From positions 1-64,000 of the forward strand of contig JAOZHP010000072.1 of the NCBI GenBank assembly GCA_026014815.1: 64,000 nucleotides of DNA. Reading direction: 5' to 3'. The notes beneath the pieces were generated by a model. It searched no databases and was not told the DNA's origin. It was given only the letters and a program-made list of their open reading frames with translations. This DNA is from Candidatus Bathyarchaeota archaeon. GTDB taxonomy: Archaea > Thermoproteota > Bathyarchaeia > TCS64. The translations under genes were made by a program, and so were the position numbers. Below, piece after piece: positions 59,923 through 64,000 of this stretch. How positions within the stretch are numbered: position 1 is the stretch's first letter; each line of letters opens with the position of its first letter.

Positions 59923-61350
59923 ATGTCACTGTTTGAAGATATCCCTGTAGATGTTGGAATCATCTACGAGGGTGAAAGGATCAGGGGACGCGATATGCAG
60001 ATTGAGCTCGGTGGACCCCGTGAGGACTACAAGTTCGAGCTCGTTCGAGCACGAGAGATGGACGAGATCGAGGACGGAAAGATCACCATCATCGGTAAGG
60101 ATCTGGATGAGCTGGACGAGGGCACCAACACCGCTTTCGGCCTCTTCATCGAGGTGGCCGGCGAGGAGATCGAGAAAGACTTGGAGGGAGTCATCGAGAG
60201 ACGTCTCCACGAGTACGTCAACTTCATTGAGGGCTTCATGCATCTGAACCAGCGGTACGATATTCAGATGAGGCTCAGCAAGAAGAGCTACAAGAAGGGA
60301 TTCACTAGCCTCAAGATACTGGGCGAGATTCTCATCAGGCTCTATAAGAGCGAGCTGCCGTTCATTGAGAAGATGCAGGTCTCGATAATCACTGACCCTG
60401 AAAAGGTCAAGGAGATGTACCAAGAGGCATTGGAGATTTATGAAAGCAGGGACGCCCGTGCACGAGGCATGAGTGACGACGAGGTCGATGTCTTCTATGG
60501 CTGCAGTCTCTGTCAGAGCTTCGCCCCCACACACCTCTGCGTCATAACGCCTCAGCGATATGCTAACTGTGGCGCCATCAGCTGGTTCGACGGCAATGCA
60601 ACCGCCAAGGTAGACCCCAAAGGGCCTGTCTTCGAGATTCCGAAAGGTGCTCTCATTGACGCCGTCACTGGCGAGTACGAAGGCGTGAACCAGGTAATCA
60701 GGGAAAAGAGCCTTGGAGAGATCGAGAGAGTCCAGTTATACACGGGCTTCGGTTACCCTCATACGAGCTGCGGATGCTTCGAGGGCTGCGCCTTCTGGAT
60801 ACCGGAGGTAGACGCCTACGGAGTAGTACATCGCAACTTCAAGGAGAAGACAGTAAACGGTCTGGACTTTGTAACCATCAGCGACCTCACAGCAGGCGGA
60901 CGACAGGTGGACGGGTTCCACGGACTCAGCATTGAGTACATGAGGAGCCCCAAGTTCATGCAGGCCGACGGAGGCTGGGACAAGGTCGTCTGGATACCAC
61001 AGGACATCATGGACAGGACCAAGGAGTTTATGCCCCCTGAGATAATCCCCAAGATCGCAACAGAGAACGATGTATCAAACCTAGATGAGCTCAAAAAATG
61101 GCTCAGGGACAAGAACCACCCAATCGTGGACACTTGGAAGCCTGAAGAAGCACCTAAACCCATAGCAGAAGCACAGCCACAAATAATGTCACAACAGATG
61201 CCTATGACCGGTTTCACTATGCCGAGTCTTGAGCTGCCTGCAAGTGCCTTACCCATACAGGGTCTGCCCCAGGGAGTCAACTTGAAGATAATCCTCAAGA
61301 ACGTTAAGATCAGGGCAGAGAAGGTAATCATAAGGGCCGAGAAGGAGTGA
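59923..61350 (+). CDS. cdhC: CODH/ACS complex subunit beta (acetyl-CoA synthase)
   Basis: CSLCQSFAPTHLCVITPQRYANCGAISWFDG; TSCGCFEGCAFWIPEVD. Confidence 0.96.
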   Translation: MSLFEDIPVDVGIIYEGERIRGRDMQIELGGPREDYKFELVRAREMDEIEDGKITIIGKDLDELDEGTNTAFGLFIEVAGEEIEKDLEGVIERRLHEYVNFIEGFMHLNQRYDIQMRLSKKSYKKGFTSLKILGEILIRLYKSELPFIEKMQVSIITDPEKVKEMYQEALEIYESRDARARGMSDDEVDVFYGCSLCQSFAPTHLCVITPQRYANCGAISWFDGNATAKVDPKGPVFEIPKGALIDAVTGEYEGVNQVIREKSLGEIERVQLYTGFGYPHTSCGCFEGCAFWIPEVDAYGVVHRNFKEKTVNGLDFVTISDLTAGGRQVDGFHGLSIEYMRSPKFMQADGGWDKVVWIPQDIMDRTKEFMPPEIIPKIATENDVSNLDELKKWLRDKNHPIVDTWKPEEAPKPIAEAQPQIMSQQMPMTGFTMPSLELPASALPIQGLPQGVNLKIILKNVKIRAEKVIIRAEKE

Positions 61351-62672
61351 GCCCGATGGCCAAGGAAAAGAAGATTAACCTTCCCATCAGCGCGGACCTA
61401 CTCGAGAAACTAGCAAAGTTCCAGGAGATCGAGCTTCAGGACGTGGATATTGAGCTGGAGGAGATCGAGTTTGATGTGAGTGGTAGCGGCGGAGGAATGA
61501 ACCCGTATCTAACTCAAAGATTAGCCCATGAGTTCGCACTTATCAGCAGCTCCACTGGCAGAATTACTCAAGCCCTCGGCGGCATGCCTATGATACCGGT
61601 TCAGCCAATGATGCCTGTCATGCCTATTGCTCCGGTTCACGTCAAGCCGACAGAGCTTATTCAGGCTAAAACGACGATTCCGGAGGCAAACTATGTCGGC
61701 GAGATCGTTGAGGTACGACTAGGAGCTACAAAGTCAGAAGGAGGCACAAGATCGAAATCCTATGTGATAGGAGGCGAGACCGTGCCTGCGTACTACCAGT
61801 TCCAGGCCCCACCCAAAAACCGACCGATAATCGCGTTGGACGTGTTCGATTGGCCGAAGATCAGTTTATCGAAGGCCGTGAAGATGCACTTCAGGGAAGT
61901 CCTGGGTGACACAGGGGAGTGGGCTAGGCTATGCGTAGACAAGTTTGGGGCTGAGATGATCAATCTCCACCTTGTCACAATTGACCCCCTCATAGAGGAC
62001 TCCTCTCCCAAGGCGGCGGTGAAGACTGTTGAAAACGTGCTTGAAGCCGTTGACGTTCCCATTAGTATCGGTGGATGCGGTGATCCTAAGAAGGATCTAG
62101 AGGTGTTCACAGCCATCAGCGAGAACATCGAGGGCGAAAGGCTTCTCATCAACTCGGTGACCCTTGACATGGACATCGAGAAGACTGCGAAGCTCATCAA
62201 TGATTATAACAACACGGTGGTTGCGTTCACCTCGATGGACGTGAACAAGGCACGTGAGCTCAACAGGAAGCTCTACGACTTCGTGGACAAGACTCAGATA
62301 GTCATGGACACCACCACCGCGGCACTCGGATACGGCTTGGACTACGCGTTCACCGTCATGGAGAGGTGTAGACTCGCGGCCCTCAAGGGGGACCCTGAGC
62401 TCAATCACCCCATATCCAGCGGAACCACCAACGCGTGGGCCGCCAGAGAGGCATGGATGAAGATGGGCCCAGAGTTCGCCCCCAGAGAACTGCGAGGACC
62501 AATATGGGAAACCATAACAGGTCAGACACTGCTCCTCACCGGGGTAAACTACTTCATGATGATGCACCCAGCCGCGGTAAACTCCATCAAAGGATTCATA
62601 GACAACTTGATGAATGGACAGAAACCCACCGAGCCAACTGACTGGGTCACGGTGAAAATAGGAGGCAAATAA
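61347..62672 (+). CDS. cdhD: CODH/ACS complex subunit delta (corrinoid/Fe-S protein small subunit)
   Basis: VGEIVEVRLGATKSEGGTRSKSYVIGGE...; operon position. Confidence 0.95.
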   Translation: MSPMAKEKKINLPISADLLEKLAKFQEIELQDVDIELEEIEFDVSGSGGGMNPYLTQRLAHEFALISSSTGRITQALGGMPMIPVQPMMPVMPIAPVHVKPTELIQAKTTIPEANYVGEIVEVRLGATKSEGGTRSKSYVIGGETVPAYYQFQAPPKNRPIIALDVFDWPKISLSKAVKMHFREVLGDTGEWARLCVDKFGAEMINLHLVTIDPLIEDSSPKAAVKTVENVLEAVDVPISIGGCGDPKKDLEVFTAISENIEGERLLINSVTLDMDIEKTAKLINDYNNTVVAFTSMDVNKARELNRKLYDFVDKTQIVMDTTTAALGYGLDYAFTVMERCRLAALKGDPELNHPISSGTTNAWAAREAWMKMGPEFAPRELRGPIWETITGQTLLLTGVNYFMMMHPAAVNSIKGFIDNLMNGQKPTEPTDWVTVKIGGK

Positions 62673-62673
62673 G

Positions 62674-64000
62674 ATGCCTGCTAAAGAACTGAGCCCCATC
62701 GAGATCTACAAGCTCCTACCAGGTACAAGCTGCAAAGAGTGCGACGAGGCCAACTGCATGGCCTTCGCGGCCAAACTAGTCAACCGGGAGGCCCTCCTTG
62801 AGGAGTGCCCGCCACTTCTAGAGCCCCAGTATAAGCAGTCATATGACCAGTTATGGGCTCTACTGAAGCCAGCTGTTAAGGCAGTGGAGGTTGGGATAGG
62901 TAAACACATGGTCACCTTGGGAGGAGAATATGTCCTCTATAGACATGAGTTCACTTACTTTAATGAGCCCGCCATCGCGGTAGATGTCAGCGACGAGATG
63001 ACCGACGAGGAATTTGAGACTAGGATACATGTACTCAACGATTTTGCCTTTGACTATATTGGTATGCAGCTCAAACTGGATATGCTCTCAATCAGGTCCA
63101 GTAGCGGTGACCCAGCGAAGTTCGCGGATGCAGTAAGTAAGGCAAACGACCTAACGCGTAAACCATTAATGCTGTGCTCCCATGACCCGAAGGTCTTGGA
63201 GAAGGGACTAGAAGTTGTAGCTGATAAGCGTCCACTCATCTACGCAGCTACCAAGGACAACTGGAAGGATGTAGCGGAGCTAGCCCTCAAGTACAGTTGC
63301 CCCGTCGTCGCGTCTTCACCCCTCGACCTAGATGGGTTGAAGAGCTTAGCCTTGACTTTGAAGGCGTATGGGATTGATGACATTGTCCTTGACCCTGGTA
63401 CGCAGTCAACTCAGCATATGGGCTCCAACCTAGACACATTCACTGTGCTCAGGTTGGATGCCATAAACGAGGAGGAGGAAGGACTAGGGTACCCAATTCT
63501 CGGCATACCCATGATGGCGTGGACAGTCGAGGAGGAGGACCCTGTGCTCAACGAGTGGAACGAGGTTGTTCTGGCTGGAACACTCATCACAAGGTTCACC
63601 GACATGCTTGTCATCCACGGAATTAACGGGTGGGCGATACTTCCCCAAGTGTTCCTCAGGTCCAACCTGTACACGGATCCAAGAAAGCCCGTGAGCGTCG
63701 AGGCGGAGCTAGTGACCATAGGAGAGCCCGACGAGAACTCGCCTGTGCTCCTCACCACGAACTTCGCGTTAACCTACTACACAGTGGCCAACGACATCGA
63801 GAACGCAAAGGTTGACAGCTACCTGCTGGTTGTTGACAGCGAGGGCATGAGCGTCGAGAGCGCCGTCGCAGGCAGGAAGATGACAGCCGACACTGTCGCA
63901 GAGGCTATCAAGGACTCCAAGGTAGATGAGAAGGTGAAACACAGGAACATCATCATACCCGGGAGATCAGCGCGTCTCAGCGGCGAGATACAGGAAGCCT
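62674..64000 (+). CDS. cdhE: CODH/ACS complex subunit gamma (corrinoid/Fe-S protein large subunit), truncated by window end
   Basis: MPAKELSPIEIYKLLPGTSCKECDEANCMAFAAKL 4Fe-4S motif; open to window end; absent from the ORF track. Confidence 0.95.
   Translation, partial: MPAKELSPIEIYKLLPGTSCKECDEANCMAFAAKLVNREALLEECPPLLEPQYKQSYDQLWALLKPAVKAVEVGIGKHMVTLGGEYVLYRHEFTYFNEPAIAVDVSDEMTDEEFETRIHVLNDFAFDYIGMQLKLDMLSIRSSSGDPAKFADAVSKANDLTRKPLMLCSHDPKVLEKGLEVVADKRPLIYAATKDNWKDVAELALKYSCPVVASSPLDLDGLKSLALTLKAYGIDDIVLDPGTQSTQHMGSNLDTFTVLRLDAINEEEEGLGYPILGIPMMAWTVEEEDPVLNEWNEVVLAGTLITRFTDMLVIHGINGWAILPQVFLRSNLYTDPRKPVSVEAELVTIGEPDENSPVLLTTNFALTYYTVANDIENAKVDSYLLVVDSEGMSVESAVAGRKMTADTVAEAIKDSKVDEKVKHRNIIIPGRSARLSGEIQEA

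Noticed and set aside
59926-60534. 202-aa - strand ORF opposite cdhC
   Set aside because: Antisense shadow of a confidently identified gene with no independent motif.

Overview
Archaeal chromosomal segment (TFB, SMC-ScpAB, RNase P p30, Gar1, SRP19, S8e, split PheST, archaellin) with a Wood-Ljungdahl/CODH-ACS cluster at the right end (cdhA-B-C-D-E, cdhE truncated by the window edge). MetF/MetV-type methylene-H4folate reductase genes and a second 2-oxoacid:ferredoxin oxidoreductase sit divergent to cdh. A porGDAB operon lies at the left end. GC and gene content fit a Bathyarchaeia-like lineage, but I cannot confirm taxonomy from sequence alone. Most genes are housekeeping. The most unusual features are: (i) a ~2 kb AT-rich islet that has replaced the middle of an alanine racemase gene and is built of modules delimited by a ~45-bp hairpin-containing repeat, carrying a membrane protein, a small soluble protein, a truncated NYN-type ORF and a frameshifted PD-(D/E)XK-like ORF; (ii) a tRNA-Gln-bounded ~1.45 kb islet with a partial tRNA 3' duplication, carrying a papain-like (C70/AvrRpt2-like) cysteine protease and a partner protein; (iii) an Nre-family DNA repair gene with a single in-frame TAG but an intact downstream reading frame and C-terminal PIP box; (iv) a BlaI/M56-peptidase pair divergent from a MacB-like ABC transporter plus DUF2318 protein, with two matching 17-bp operator dyads between them; (v) several gene remnants (DUF1624, GNAT, MFS, hybrid sensor kinase). 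All calls come from reading the sequence; no database search was run.
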